DNA of 64,000 nucleotides from Cloacibacillus sp. (GCA_036655895.1 JAVVPF010000012.1:1-64000); one strand, 5' to 3'; positions 16,499-25,412 are shown, numbered from the stretch's first letter. Made by a program: numbers and translations. Notes: generated by a model from the sequence alone, not told the origin.

Positions 16499-18106
16499 AT
16501 GGACAGAGAAGAACTTTTGAAACTTATCAAGGAACTTGTCGCCATTCCCAGCGTCACTGAGAGCGCGTGCGAAAGCGCGCCGGGAGAATGGCTGTATGCG
16601 CGCCTTTCCGCGCTCTCCTATTTTAAAGAACATCCAGATTTTCTGAAACTTATAGATACGCCGCTTGAAGGCTCTCAGCACCGGCTCAAATCGCTCACGG
16701 CGCGTGTAGACGCGGCAAAGAAGACGCGGCGCACGGTGCTTTTGATAGGCCATTACGATGTGGTGGACGTCGCCTGCTACGGCGAGAACGCGGATGCCGC
16801 CTTTGACACGGAACGGCTTGCCGAAATTTTTAAAGCTGACGATGAGACGCTCTACGGGCGCGGCACGATGGATATGAAGTGCGGCGCGGCTATAGAGACG
16901 GCGCTCATTGAAAGTTTCGCGAAGGACGAATCGCTCTTTGACGTAAATCTGGTCATGGCGCTGGTCGGCGACGAAGAGAACGCCTCGGCCGGAATGCGCG
17001 GCCTGCTTCCCGCGCTCTCTGAGATGCAAAAAGAGGGGCTGGAATTCATTGCCGCCGTCAACACGGAGCCGGGAGAGGCGGGGCAGTCCGGCGCGGTAGG
17101 TCCGATGGTATTCTTGGGCACGCTGGGCAAGCTGATGCCAGCCTTTTACATCAGAGGCCGCGACGCCCACGTAGGAAATTGTTACGACGGCTTTTCTGCG
17201 CTGCTTGCCGCCTCGCGCCTCGTCTGCTGGGCCGAGGGCAGCCCGCATTTGGCAGACCCGCTGCACGGCCGCTGTCAGCCGTCGTGGATATGTCTCGATA
17301 TGCGCTCGATGCGCGATTTTTACAGCGTTACGGTGCCGGACCGCGCCTACGCCTATTTCAACTGTTTCACCGCATCAGAAAGCCCGGCTGACGTCACGGC
17401 GCAGATGAGATACGCCGCGGCCTACGCCATAGACCAGACCTCGCAGCAGATGACGGCCTCCTACCGCGCTCTGCTTGCTTCGGGATACGCCGGCTCTGCG
17501 TTCGTTCCGCCGAAGAACTCCGTCTACACGCTGGGCGAGCTGAAGACGATGGCTGCGGCGCGTCTTGGCGACGGTTTTTACACGGAGCTTAAAAAATTCA
17601 CGGATGAACTTCCAAATGGCGACATGAGACAGCGAGGCATAAAACTTGCGGAGTTCATCGCGGAACGCTCCGGCGCTGTGCCTCCGTATATAGTCTGCTT
17701 TTTCCTGCCGCCGTGGCTGCCCGTGCGCACGACGCTTACGGACGACCCGCGCGACGCGGCGGCTATAGCGGCCGTGCGCTCGGTGGAACGCGAGTGTCTT
17801 GAAAAATACGGCCTCGAAATGCGCGAGGTGGAATTTTTTGCGGGGCTCTGTGACTTGAGCTACGTCGGCGCGAAGCTCTCAGACGAAGATGTCGCGGCCT
17901 ACGCCGAGAACGTCCCGGGCTGGGGCGACCTCTACTCGATACCGCTGCCCGAGATGCAGGCGCTGGGGCTGCCGGTCATAAACATGGGGCCAAGCGGCGA
18001 GTCTCCGCATAAAAAAGAGGAGCGGCTGCATCTGCGCTACTCGCTGGAAGTGCTGCCGCATCTTCTTGTCTCGCTGATAAAAAGGCTGGCCGGCCCTTGT
18101 GCCTAA
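16499..18106 (+). CDS. RocB-like M20 family peptidase
   Basis: This 535-aa M20 metallohydrolase belongs with the RocB subgroup by length and sequence. Metal-binding residues are visible in LLIGHYDVVD (His, Asp near 87-91), TLYGRGTMDMKCG (bridging Asp) and VGDEENASAG (Glu pair), with a late GESPHKKEERLH. RocB is linked to arginine/ornithine use in Bacillus, but its reaction is poorly defined; here peptide or acyl-amino-acid hydrolysis is the cautious statement. ATG 16499 follows CGGAGGCGG, and the frame opens 12 codons earlier without a better signal. It stands alone with a 94-base gap to the next gene. Confidence 0.82.
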   Translation: MDREELLKLIKELVAIPSVTESACESAPGEWLYARLSALSYFKEHPDFLKLIDTPLEGSQHRLKSLTARVDAAKKTRRTVLLIGHYDVVDVACYGENADAAFDTERLAEIFKADDETLYGRGTMDMKCGAAIETALIESFAKDESLFDVNLVMALVGDEENASAGMRGLLPALSEMQKEGLEFIAAVNTEPGEAGQSGAVGPMVFLGTLGKLMPAFYIRGRDAHVGNCYDGFSALLAASRLVCWAEGSPHLADPLHGRCQPSWICLDMRSMRDFYSVTVPDRAYAYFNCFTASESPADVTAQMRYAAAYAIDQTSQQMTASYRALLASGYAGSAFVPPKNSVYTLGELKTMAAARLGDGFYTELKKFTDELPNGDMRQRGIKLAEFIAERSGAVPPYIVCFFLPPWLPVRTTLTDDPRDAAAIAAVRSVERECLEKYGLEMREVEFFAGLCDLSYVGAKLSDEDVAAYAENVPGWGDLYSIPLPEMQALGLPVINMGPSGESPHKKEERLHLRYSLEVLPHLLVSLIKRLAGPCA

Positions 18107-18200
18107 AATGCCTATCTTTTGCGCGGCAGTAAATGTTATTTACAAAACGCCTGTTATGGTAGAATGGGAGTAAGTACTGCATAAGGAGAACGATGGCATA

Positions 18201-18671
18201 ATGTATGACGATGATGTTCGAATACGTCCCGCCAAGCCTGAAGAGGCCGAGGAACTGTCGGATATAGCATGGAAGTCTAAGGCCTACTGGGATTATCCCG
18301 TGGAGGTCATGAACAAATTCAGGGATCTGCTCACCGTAGATCAGGATTTCATCGAGCACAACCCCTCCTACCTTATAGAGCACGAGGAGAGCGATGAAAA
18401 GGTCGGTTTCTACGCGCTTGAGGAGAAGGACGGAAAAGTATGGCTGGAGCATCTGTGGGTGCTTCCCGATGAGATAGGCACGGGGCTTGGCGGCACGCTG
18501 CTTTGTCACGCCTGCGAGATGGCGGAGACGATGGGCTACGAAGAAATGTATATAATATCGGACCCGAACGCCGAGGAGTTCTATCGGCACATGGGAGCTG
18601 AAAAAATAGGAGAGGAAGCGACGGATGGAATGCCGGAACGTATTCTGCCCGTCCTCAGGATCAAAATTTAA
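18201..18671 (+). CDS. GNAT family N-acetyltransferase
   Basis: This 156-aa single-domain acetyltransferase begins RIRPAKPEEAEEL, typical of the GNAT first strand and helix. It has the acetyl-CoA-binding motif A as LWVLPDEIGTGLGGTLLCHA (about residues 92-112) and ends with the DPNAEEFYRHMGAEKIGE strand/helix shared by the family. The acceptor cannot be predicted. ATG 18201 is preceded by AAGGAGAACG and a decoy ATG with an immediate stop. Its stop overlaps the start of the helicase gene by one base, so the two are translationally coupled. Confidence 0.85.
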   Translation: MYDDDVRIRPAKPEEAEELSDIAWKSKAYWDYPVEVMNKFRDLLTVDQDFIEHNPSYLIEHEESDEKVGFYALEEKDGKVWLEHLWVLPDEIGTGLGGTLLCHACEMAETMGYEEMYIISDPNAEEFYRHMGAEKIGEEATDGMPERILPVLRIKI

Positions 18672-20227
18672 TGCTCTATAAATGGCAGGAAAAGGCGCTC
18701 GCCGCAATCGACGGTAAAAACGCCATCTTATCCGCGCCCACCGGCAGCGGAAAGACATGGGTGGCCTATATATGGGCCGGCCTCATGGCGCCAGACGGCA
18801 CGCCTCTTTTGCCCGAGGGACGCGTCATCTTCACCGCGCCGATAAAGGCGCTCTCAAACGAGCGCTACCTTGATTTAAAATCTATGGGCTTCGACGTAGG
18901 GCTTGAAACCGGCGACTTCAAAAAGAACGCCGGAGCCGAAGTGCTCTGCTGCACGCAGGAGATATACACGTTGAAATACGCGCACATCCCCGGGCAGAAG
19001 GTTATCGTCGATGAATTTCACTTCATTTTCAACGACCCGGAGCGCGCCCGCGCCTATATAGACGGTCTGCGCCGCACCTCCGACGCAAGCCGGATACTTG
19101 TCATGTCAGCCACCTTCGGCAACCCCGACCGTGTGCGCGATTACCTTGAGGAGATGGCGCGCCGCGAATTTATACTCTTTGAGACGGAGCACCGCTCAAC
19201 AAAGCTCGTATTCCGCCAGCGCGGCCTGCGCTTTTCACAGATACGCGACGCGCTTGTATTCGCCTTTTCAAAAAAGGGCGTCGAATGGATAGCGGCGCAG
19301 ATAGCGAAGACGCGCCACAAGGCGGGCGCTCCAAAGCGCGCTCGTCTGCGCGAGATAGCGGAGATACTTGAGGTCGAAAAAGTCCCCGAAACGATGCTTC
19401 GCGGCGTCGGCATGTACTTCGGCTCAATGCTGCCGAAAGAAAAGCTGCTCGTCGAGATGGCTTTCCGAGAGCGCATAATCGACGTCGTAGCCGGCACCGA
19501 CGCGCTTTCGCTTGGCGTCAACCTCCCCGCGGAGACTGTAGTCTTCGGCCAGATGGCGAAATTCATCGACGGCCCGCTCACAAAGAACGAATTTCTCCAG
19601 ATGGCGGGGCGCGCGGGACGCAAAGGCTTCTTCGACACGGGATACGTCTCCTACATCCCGCGCAGCAAATGTGAAAATTTCGATTACGACACCGCCATAC
19701 TATATCTTGAAACGCTGGACAAGCCGCGCGAAGAGGCGAAGATAAGGCTGCTTCCCGCCATAGGCAAGCTGCTGAAAAAAGAAATATCGCTTGACGACGA
19801 GGCGTCGGTCATAGCGGACTGCTCAATGCCGCGCAGATCCGTCCGCTCCGTCAAAAAAGAGGTGGAGCAGGCGCTGCGCGAGATAACGCAGATGCTTTTG
19901 CAAATAAAAGACGAAAAAGAGCGTACGAAGGTGCGCAAAATATTGGGCGACATCTGGAACGATGAGATGGAGCGCGAGGTCAACATAGCCATCGCGCGGC
20001 TTTTCGCTCAGTCCGAAGCGCCGGACGCCATAGCCTGTGCAGAGCTGCTCAAAAAGAGCGAGCGCAACTACCTTCAGGCGCTGCTTAAGATAAAACGCTT
20101 CGCAAACCGCCTGCCGGAGCAGTACCGCTTCTCGCACATGGAGGAGATAGACGCGCTGGTCAACAAAATAGACGCCTCCGTCTTCGGCTTTGAGGACAAG
20201 ATACACCAGATACGCCTGACGGAATAA
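18671..20227 (+). CDS. Ski2-like DEVH-box superfamily 2 helicase
   Basis: This 518-aa ATPase shows motif I SAPTGSGKTW (near residue 20), motif Ia TAPIKALSNERY, motif II DEFHF (a DExH variant), motif III MSATFG, and motif VI QMAGRAGRKG (near 310). The second RecA fold includes GTDALSLGVNLPAETVV. The compact size, without the accessory domains of the large Lhr or Hel308 proteins, and the DEFH box place it in the small bacterial Ski2/Mtr4-like group. RNA unwinding or processing is likely but unproven. Overlap with the GNAT stop suggests a shared transcript. Confidence 0.87.
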   Translation: MLYKWQEKALAAIDGKNAILSAPTGSGKTWVAYIWAGLMAPDGTPLLPEGRVIFTAPIKALSNERYLDLKSMGFDVGLETGDFKKNAGAEVLCCTQEIYTLKYAHIPGQKVIVDEFHFIFNDPERARAYIDGLRRTSDASRILVMSATFGNPDRVRDYLEEMARREFILFETEHRSTKLVFRQRGLRFSQIRDALVFAFSKKGVEWIAAQIAKTRHKAGAPKRARLREIAEILEVEKVPETMLRGVGMYFGSMLPKEKLLVEMAFRERIIDVVAGTDALSLGVNLPAETVVFGQMAKFIDGPLTKNEFLQMAGRAGRKGFFDTGYVSYIPRSKCENFDYDTAILYLETLDKPREEAKIRLLPAIGKLLKKEISLDDEASVIADCSMPRRSVRSVKKEVEQALREITQMLLQIKDEKERTKVRKILGDIWNDEMEREVNIAIARLFAQSEAPDAIACAELLKKSERNYLQALLKIKRFANRLPEQYRFSHMEEIDALVNKIDASVFGFEDKIHQIRLTE

Positions 20228-20260
20228 GAATAAAATAAACATCGAACACAGGAGGCCCGC

Positions 20261-20662
20261 ATGAAAATACTTGTAATAGACGGGCAGGGCGGCGGCATAG
20301 GAAAACAGGTCGTCTCCGCGCTGCGCGCAAGGTTTCCCGAACACGGCGTCACCGCGGTGGGCACCAACAGCATAGCGGCCGCCGCCATGCTGAAGGCCGG
20401 CGCGCAAAAAGCGGCCACCGGCGAAAACTCCGTCGTCGTATGCAGCAGAGACGCCGACGTGATAATAGGCCCCGCCGCCATCGTCATAGCGGACTCGCTG
20501 CTCGGCGAGATAACGCCCGCGATGGCCGCGGCTGTAGCGCAAAGCCGTGCTGTGCGCATACTCATCCCGGTAAACTGCTGCAACAATATAATAGCGGGGG
20601 TCGCCGACCTCTCGGTGGGACGCCTCATTGAATGCGTCATGGACGAAATAAAAATGTTATAA
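20261..20662 (+). CDS. DUF3842 family protein
   Basis: This 133-aa protein starts MKILVIDGQGGGIGKQVV, a glycine-rich Rossmann-like nucleotide-binding loop, and contains VTAVGTNSIAAAAMLKAGA and the NCCNNIIAGV motif near residue 107. The pattern matches DUF3842 proteins found in anaerobic Firmicutes and Synergistota. The fold suggests binding of a nucleotide or dinucleotide, but no reaction is known to me. ATG 20261 follows CAGGAGG. It sits between the helicase and the metal transporter; the hairpin at 20736 may end its transcript. Confidence 0.75.
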   Translation: MKILVIDGQGGGIGKQVVSALRARFPEHGVTAVGTNSIAAAAMLKAGAQKAATGENSVVVCSRDADVIIGPAAIVIADSLLGEITPAMAAAVAQSRAVRILIPVNCCNNIIAGVADLSVGRLIECVMDEIKML

Positions 20663-20735
20663 TAAACAAGTCCGTCCACGAAGGGCGGCGCGCGCACGAA
20701 GCGCGAAGTGATGTCCAAAAAACAAAACATAACGG

Positions 20736-20790
20736 TTGCCATGAAGGCGCTTTATCTCCGGCAGGAGAGGCCTGTAATGGCAATTTTTAT
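20736..20790 (+). promoter_or_regulatory. Attenuator-like hairpin in the cbiM leader
   Basis: TTGCCAT (20736) pairs with ATGGCAA (20777), enclosing AGGC/GCCT and CTCC-GGCA-GGAG pairs, and is followed at once by TTTTTAT. The ribosome site GGAGGT of cbiM begins about 5 bases after the T run. The position suits a leader-controlled terminator, but it may only end the DUF3842 transcript. No cobalamin riboswitch box is seen in 20663-20735. Confidence 0.55.
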
Positions 20791-20808
20791 ATTTGGAGGT
20801 AATGTACA

Positions 20809-21798
20809 ATGCATATGGCTGACGCTCTTCTTTCGCCCTCGGTGGGACTTGTGATGTGCGCCGCAAGCGCCGGCGCCGTCGCGTGGTCCGTCTCGAAAAT
20901 AAAAAAGGAAGGTCTCTGCGACCAAAAGATACCGCTCATGGCTGTGACGGGAGCCTTCGTCTTCGCCGCACAGATGATAAACTTCACCATCCCGGCTACC
21001 GGCTCTAGCGGACATATCGGCGGCGGAGTGCTGCTTGCCGCGATGCTCGGCGGCGCGCCGGCGCTGCTTTCGATAGCCGCCGTTCTGATGATCCAGGCGC
21101 TCTTTTTCGCGGACGGCGGACTGCTCGCGCTTGGCGCCAACATCTTCAACATGGGAGTCATTCCCTGCCTTTTCGTCTACCCGCTATTATTCGCGCCAAT
21201 AGTAAGGCGCGGCCTCACGAAAAAAAATATAATGGTAGCATCGATGCTTTCAGTCGTCGTAGGCCTCCAGCTCGGCGCCTTCGCGGTCGTCCTTGAAACG
21301 CTCGCCTCCAGCATCACCGCTCTGCCGTTTTCGACCTTCGCGCTGCTGATGCAGCCGATACACGCGGCGATCGGCGTAGTCGAAGGGCTTGTGACGGCCT
21401 CCATACTGTCGTTCGTTGCGCAGGCGCGTCCGGAAATACTCGAATGCGGCAAGCTTTCATCGGACGTCTCCGCGGTTTCGTTCAAAAAGGTGCTTGTGGC
21501 GCTTGTCGCAGCCACAGCCATAACGGGCGGCGCGCTTTCGCTATTTGCCTCCGCCTACCCAGACGGCCTAGAATGGGCGATGGAGAAGACGGCCGGAGCC
21601 GCCGCGCTTGAAACAAGCGGCCCAGTTTTTGCCGCAGCGTCCGCCGTGCAGGCAAAAACCGCGCTGATGCCCGATTACGCCTACGCCGGCACAGAGAGGG
21701 GAACATCCGCCGCCGGCCTCATCGGTAGCGCGCTCACCTTCGCCGCGGCGGGCGGTGCAGGCTGGCTCATATCAAAAAACAGACAAAGGCGCGCGTAG
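20809..21798 (+). CDS. CbiM/NikM-type cobalt/nickel transporter component with C-terminal PDGLE domain
   Basis: This 329-aa membrane protein begins MHMADALLSPS, the N-terminal Met-His metal-chelating signature of ECF-type CbiM/NikM substrate-capture proteins. About seven helices follow, with GSSGHIGGGVLLAAMLGG and ALGANIFNMGVIPC. The C-terminal part has YPDGLEWAMEKTA, the PDGLE sequence of the CbiN/NikN small component, so both are fused. No CbiQ permease or CbiO ATPase gene follows; a terminator does. It may use components encoded elsewhere or work alone. Cobalt supply for B12-dependent amino-acid fermentation is a sensible role. Confidence 0.88.
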   Translation: MHMADALLSPSVGLVMCAASAGAVAWSVSKIKKEGLCDQKIPLMAVTGAFVFAAQMINFTIPATGSSGHIGGGVLLAAMLGGAPALLSIAAVLMIQALFFADGGLLALGANIFNMGVIPCLFVYPLLFAPIVRRGLTKKNIMVASMLSVVVGLQLGAFAVVLETLASSITALPFSTFALLMQPIHAAIGVVEGLVTASILSFVAQARPEILECGKLSSDVSAVSFKKVLVALVAATAITGGALSLFASAYPDGLEWAMEKTAGAAALETSGPVFAAASAVQAKTALMPDYAYAGTERGTSAAGLIGSALTFAAAGGAGWLISKNRQRRA

Positions 21799-21811
21799 CT
21801 TTCTTGTAAAT

Positions 21812-21860
21812 AAAAAAATATCCCCGCTGGCTTGAGACTCTGTCAGCGGGGATATTTTAT
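21812..21860. terminator. Bidirectional terminator between cbiM and the M14 peptidase gene
   Basis: AAAAATATCCCCGCTG pairs with CAGCGGGGATATTTT, with A and T runs on the outside; it serves both convergent genes. Confidence 0.88.
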
Positions 21861-21875
21861 AGAGATATTGTCTTA

Positions 21876-23690
21876 TTATTTCTTTCTGCGTAACACCAAC
21901 ACTCCGCCAGCTGCAACAAGCAACGCTGCGAAAGCTCCGGCAGCCGCCGCGTTGCACCCGCTTGAACCGCCGCCGTTGTCTGCTGGTTCATCTTTAGGAG
22001 CTTCCCAGTCTAAGGGCGTCTCCGTCACCTGTTCAAGGTTATTTTTGTCGATTACAGCGTAGTCCGCGAGAGATTTCATTACTGGGAATACTCTCGCAGC
22101 TTTCTTCTTGTTTATGCCAGTGTCAAAGAAATTCCAGCTGGCGAGGCCGTCGTTTGATTCGGGTTCAAGAAGGACGCCGGCCAGTTTACCGTTGCGCTGT
22201 GATGTGGTTACTACATACGTACCCGCTGGTATGCTCTTTTCTGATTCCGCCCAATCGCCGCTTGTCAGCAGACGTCGTGTATGTCCCTCATAATAACCGA
22301 ATGCGGGATCGATTTCGTGATCAAATTTCTTAAACTCGTTGACCGTAACCTTCACGTCGCTTTTCAGACGCGCAACCTCTATATCATGAAGCAGGAGATT
22401 GTTGATAACATTAAAATATCCTTCAGGAATGAAGTAATAGGCAGGGAGGTATCTCTGCGTAATAGGCGTGAAAGTGCTGAGGTGCTTCAGCTGATATGTC
22501 TTTGGCTTGCTGAGGTCGGCTTCCCATGGCGCGGTATATTCGTAGGAATCTATCGAGATCATCTCGGTCACGTCGCGGCTTGTGGTGAGCACGATCATCT
22601 CTCCGTTAAGGCCGTTCTTTTCTCTTCCGGTTTCCTTGTCGTTAAGCTTCTGGACAAAATTCTTGACCTCGTCCTTATGTTTTGAGAGAGCCGAGATAGT
22701 TCCGTAGATACAGGAGTACTGAGTCTCTACACGTGTTTTGTAGGGGTCCCATGAATAGCATTCAAGCAGAACGGAAACCATCTTCCGAAGCCCCACATAG
22801 TTGAAGGCGTATCTAGGGAGGTCCTCATCTGCGGTTTTCGACCAGTATCCCCCGTTCGGGTCGTCGATCCACCAGTCTTCTCCAGGCTTGAAAAAGTTGC
22901 CGTAGGGACGCGCAGTTCTGCCAAACTTAACGTCGAGCATTGAGCCTTTTCCCATCGCGGAAGGGATAAATACTTTTGAGTTAAAGTCTGAGAGTTCTTT
23001 ATCCGTATTAGCATTATATGACCAGTGATAAGTGACGGCATGGCGTATCCTTGATCCGTTAGTCGTGTGCGCGTCAAGTATTAGTGAAGGCTGCCATTTT
23101 TTCATAACCTTCATTATGGCCTTGTTTTCGGGCTGCTCTAGTTTTGTAAAGTCGCGGTTGAGATTGAGACCTTGCGCCGTGAGACGTGAGCCGACGAGCT
23201 TAGGTTCGGGCTGGGAATCTATTCTGTGTTCACCAAGCATGTCGTTTCCGTCAAGGTTGTGATTTGGGTTGATTATAATGACTACGTCTTTGAGTATATC
23301 GTCATGCTTTCCCTGAGCGATCTCTCGAGCGAGGATGAGAGAGGCCTCTTTTCCTTCTATTTCACCGGAATGTATATTGTTGTTGAGATAACATACGACC
23401 TTGTCCTTTCCGACCTTTTCTGGCGATGCTGGAGCCGGATTGCCTATGACCATGACGATCATCTGTTTGCCCATGGGGGAGTATCCGATGTGTTCAACGC
23501 GGATTCGACCTCCGCTCTGCTTGGCAACATTGTTGCAGAAATCAAGAACTTCTTTGCTGGATGAAGTTTTGGTATAATTTGACGCTTCCGCCGGAGTTTT
23601 CATTTCATCCAGAGATACGGCAAATGCCATGCCGCAGCTTATCAGGCCGACTAAAGCGGATATTAGAGCAATACAAAAAATTTTCTTCAT
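21876..23690 (-). CDS. Secreted M14-family zinc carboxypeptidase with Synerg-CTERM tail
   Basis: This 604-aa protein has a signal peptide (about 1-24) and an M14 catalytic domain. Zinc ligands are visible in NNNIHSGEIEGKE (His107, Glu110) and probably in LILDAHTTNGS; PNHNLDGND is another family segment. The C-terminus reads NGGGSSGCN, then a small-residue hydrophobic stretch, then LRRKK: the Synerg-CTERM sorting pattern of Synergistota surface or secreted proteins. It would trim peptides outside the cytoplasm for amino-acid uptake. It converges on cbiM across a shared terminator. Cleavage and anchoring at the Ser-Gly-Cys-Asn tail are inferred from the family. Confidence 0.88.
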   Translation of the reverse strand: MKKIFCIALISALVGLISCGMAFAVSLDEMKTPAEASNYTKTSSSKEVLDFCNNVAKQSGGRIRVEHIGYSPMGKQMIVMVIGNPAPASPEKVGKDKVVCYLNNNIHSGEIEGKEASLILAREIAQGKHDDILKDVVIIINPNHNLDGNDMLGEHRIDSQPEPKLVGSRLTAQGLNLNRDFTKLEQPENKAIMKVMKKWQPSLILDAHTTNGSRIRHAVTYHWSYNANTDKELSDFNSKVFIPSAMGKGSMLDVKFGRTARPYGNFFKPGEDWWIDDPNGGYWSKTADEDLPRYAFNYVGLRKMVSVLLECYSWDPYKTRVETQYSCIYGTISALSKHKDEVKNFVQKLNDKETGREKNGLNGEMIVLTTSRDVTEMISIDSYEYTAPWEADLSKPKTYQLKHLSTFTPITQRYLPAYYFIPEGYFNVINNLLLHDIEVARLKSDVKVTVNEFKKFDHEIDPAFGYYEGHTRRLLTSGDWAESEKSIPAGTYVVTTSQRNGKLAGVLLEPESNDGLASWNFFDTGINKKKAARVFPVMKSLADYAVIDKNNLEQVTETPLDWEAPKDEPADNGGGSSGCNAAAAGAFAALLVAAGGVLVLRRKK

Positions 23691-23750
23691 GATAATCTCC
23701 CTTCTTCAAGATCCATTGATTCAGCGCATACATTTCCCAACTCAAGCGGT

Positions 23751-24377
23751 TTAATCCTCTTTTTCTATTTTTATCGCTATCACTCCTTTGTACTCTCGAT
23801 AAAGGTTGGCGGCTCTGGCCTCGTAAAGCACATTTGTACAGTCCTTAAGAGGCCTTCCGTTTTTTTTTGATAAAAGGAGGTAGAATGCCCTCTCTCTTTC
23901 AACAAAACTTTTCCATGCTCTGTCGACTGCGCGGAAGCTGGGACGCAGCGGTTCTCCCCTGTCGTAGGGAACGCGCTGATTTACCGCTTTGAATGACCTC
24001 ATAAGATGCTCTCGCGTCTTTTGAGAGAGCCAGTTGGAGTTGTTCCGCGCAAGCGAGTTGATTTCTAATTCTCTTTGGTCAATTATTGCTTGCAAATTAT
24101 CTCTGTATATGTGAAAAGCCTTGCCGTGAATTTTGAGTTCTTCGTCAAATATGCCAAGATTCTCTTTTTCACTCTCGAAGTAGTCTATAAAGGCCAAATG
24201 CGAAGCGAAGTAGGCTTTTTTTACATCGTTATTTTTTATTGAGGCTAAAAACTTTTCGTGTTTTAAAAGCATGGAGCGGTAGGCTGCTTCAGGAAACTCT
24301 CCCGCGGCAAGCTCACGCGAGGGCAGAAAGACGAGCCCCATGATAATTAACACGCGCAGTACAGTTTTGATTAACAT
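23751..24377 (-). CDS. Secreted protein of unknown function
   Basis: This 208-aa protein has a signal peptide (about 1-26, ending LAAG-E) and a mature part that looks mostly helical and charged, with EAAYRSMLLKHEKFLASIKNN near the start and KKAYFASHLAFIDYFESEKE after it. I recognise no family. It is the first gene upstream of the M14 peptidase on the same strand (60-base gap), so a shared transcript and an exported partner role are possible. Base composition is more AT-rich than the surroundings. ATG 24377 follows AAGGAGAG. Confidence 0.65.
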   Translation of the reverse strand: MLIKTVLRVLIIMGLVFLPSRELAAGEFPEAAYRSMLLKHEKFLASIKNNDVKKAYFASHLAFIDYFESEKENLGIFDEELKIHGKAFHIYRDNLQAIIDQRELEINSLARNNSNWLSQKTREHLMRSFKAVNQRVPYDRGEPLRPSFRAVDRAWKSFVERERAFYLLLSKKNGRPLKDCTNVLYEARAANLYREYKGVIAIKIEKED

Positions 24378-24768
24378 TAGATCTCTCCTTCCAAACTAGA
24401 GTAGAGCTGACTCTTCTGTCAGCCCGTTTAGGTGGATGCTAGAAAATGTCTATTTAGCATATTTTTTCTTAACTAAGTGTAATATTTTAGTGATTTATTG
24501 GATATAATTTTATTTTTGAGATATTAGCTTTGGGTCTGTTATTTTATCGTTTTAGAGGGAAAAAACAAAAAATTATTTTGTACACGGTTCTATTGAAATA
24601 TCTTTTGAAAAAATAAAGCAATCTATCCGCTGCGCCGTTTCCTAAAACAATCTCAGGGAAGGTGCTTTGATAGTGCAAATACTCACTATATTGCTCATAT
24701 TTGGTCCAGCGTATATACTTTGCAAAATCCTAAGAATTCAACATAGCAACATAGAAAGAAGGTAAAAA
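24378..24768. other. 391-base AT-rich intergenic region
   Basis: It lies between two divergent genes. Besides the Lrp-gene promoter at 24691-24719 I see no gene, repeat or RNA structure. It is markedly richer in A and T than the rest of the window. Confidence 0.6.
24691..24719 (+). promoter_or_regulatory. Sigma-70-type promoter for the Lrp/AsnC gene
   Basis: TTGCTC (24691) and TATACT (24714) are separated by 17 bases, and the start codon lies 50 bases downstream. Confidence 0.65.
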
Positions 24769-25200
24769 ATGATACGCTATGATATTTCACCAGACAACGA
24801 CGACATTGATAATGAAATAATCTCTGAGTTGGCAAAGAACTGCAAGATAACCTGCAAGGCGTTATCAGAACGTGTCAACATCTCTATACCGCGAATCTAT
24901 GAGCGTACTAAAAAATTAGAAGAGAAGGGGTATATCAAAGGGTATCACGCTGAAATAGATTTCAAGCAGCTCGGATATCAAGTTCATACCTTTGTTTTGA
25001 TAAAAACGGACAAATATGTTGGGGCGATGCTCAATGAATTGAAGAAGATCGATTTTGTATATGATGTGTGGGTCGTATCTGGGGAGTATCACTATATGCT
25101 CGATGTATACACCCAAAATATGGACGACTTGTTTAGCCTGTTAGATTATTTGTATAACAACATTGGAAGAACACAAACTCTTTTTGTAATGGAACATTGA
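24769..25200 (+). CDS. Lrp/AsnC family transcriptional regulator
   Basis: This 143-aa protein has the AsnC-type helix-turn-helix (about residues 12-60: DIDNEIISELAKNCKITCKALSERV, then ISIPRIYERTKKLEEKGYI) and a C-terminal RAM ligand-binding domain (about 68-140). Such regulators sense amino acids. ATG 24769 follows AAGAAGG. Its codons are AT-rich compared with most of the window. It stands between the divergent secreted-protein/M14 genes and the convergent lyase pair, so it may govern peptide or amino-acid catabolism on either side; the sequence does not settle which. Confidence 0.9.
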   Translation: MIRYDISPDNDDIDNEIISELAKNCKITCKALSERVNISIPRIYERTKKLEEKGYIKGYHAEIDFKQLGYQVHTFVLIKTDKYVGAMLNELKKIDFVYDVWVVSGEYHYMLDVYTQNMDDLFSLLDYLYNNIGRTQTLFVMEH

Positions 25201-25321
25201 AGGTCCGCTATTTAGAAATCCTGCTCTATTGTGCAGTCAAAACGCCTGCGCCAGCACAATATTTGCGGTATTCAATTTTGTCTTGATAATAAAACCGTCT
25301 TTGATCTTAAATTTCCGCTGC

Positions 25322-25370
25322 AAAAAACCTCCAATGGAGCGCTCTATACTTTCGCACTCCATTGGAGGTT
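25322..25370 (-). terminator. Terminator of the split-lyase operon (minus strand)
   Basis: AACCTCCAATGGAG and CTCCATTGGAGGTT are a perfect 14-bp inverted repeat. Read on the minus strand the stem is followed by TTTTTTG, so it ends the transcript of the two lyase genes; the convergent Lrp gene may use it less well. Confidence 0.85.
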
Positions 25371-25412
25371 GCATCATATACTCGGCTACAAGCTAAATCT
25401 TGCCGGTGGTTT

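Noticed and set aside
19141-19638. 165-aa minus-strand frame opposite the helicase
   Set aside because: Antisense shadow of conserved helicase motifs.
20663-20735. Cobalamin riboswitch upstream of cbiM
   Set aside because: The conserved B12-box and GCCACTG-type elements are not found; only the hairpin with T run is recorded.
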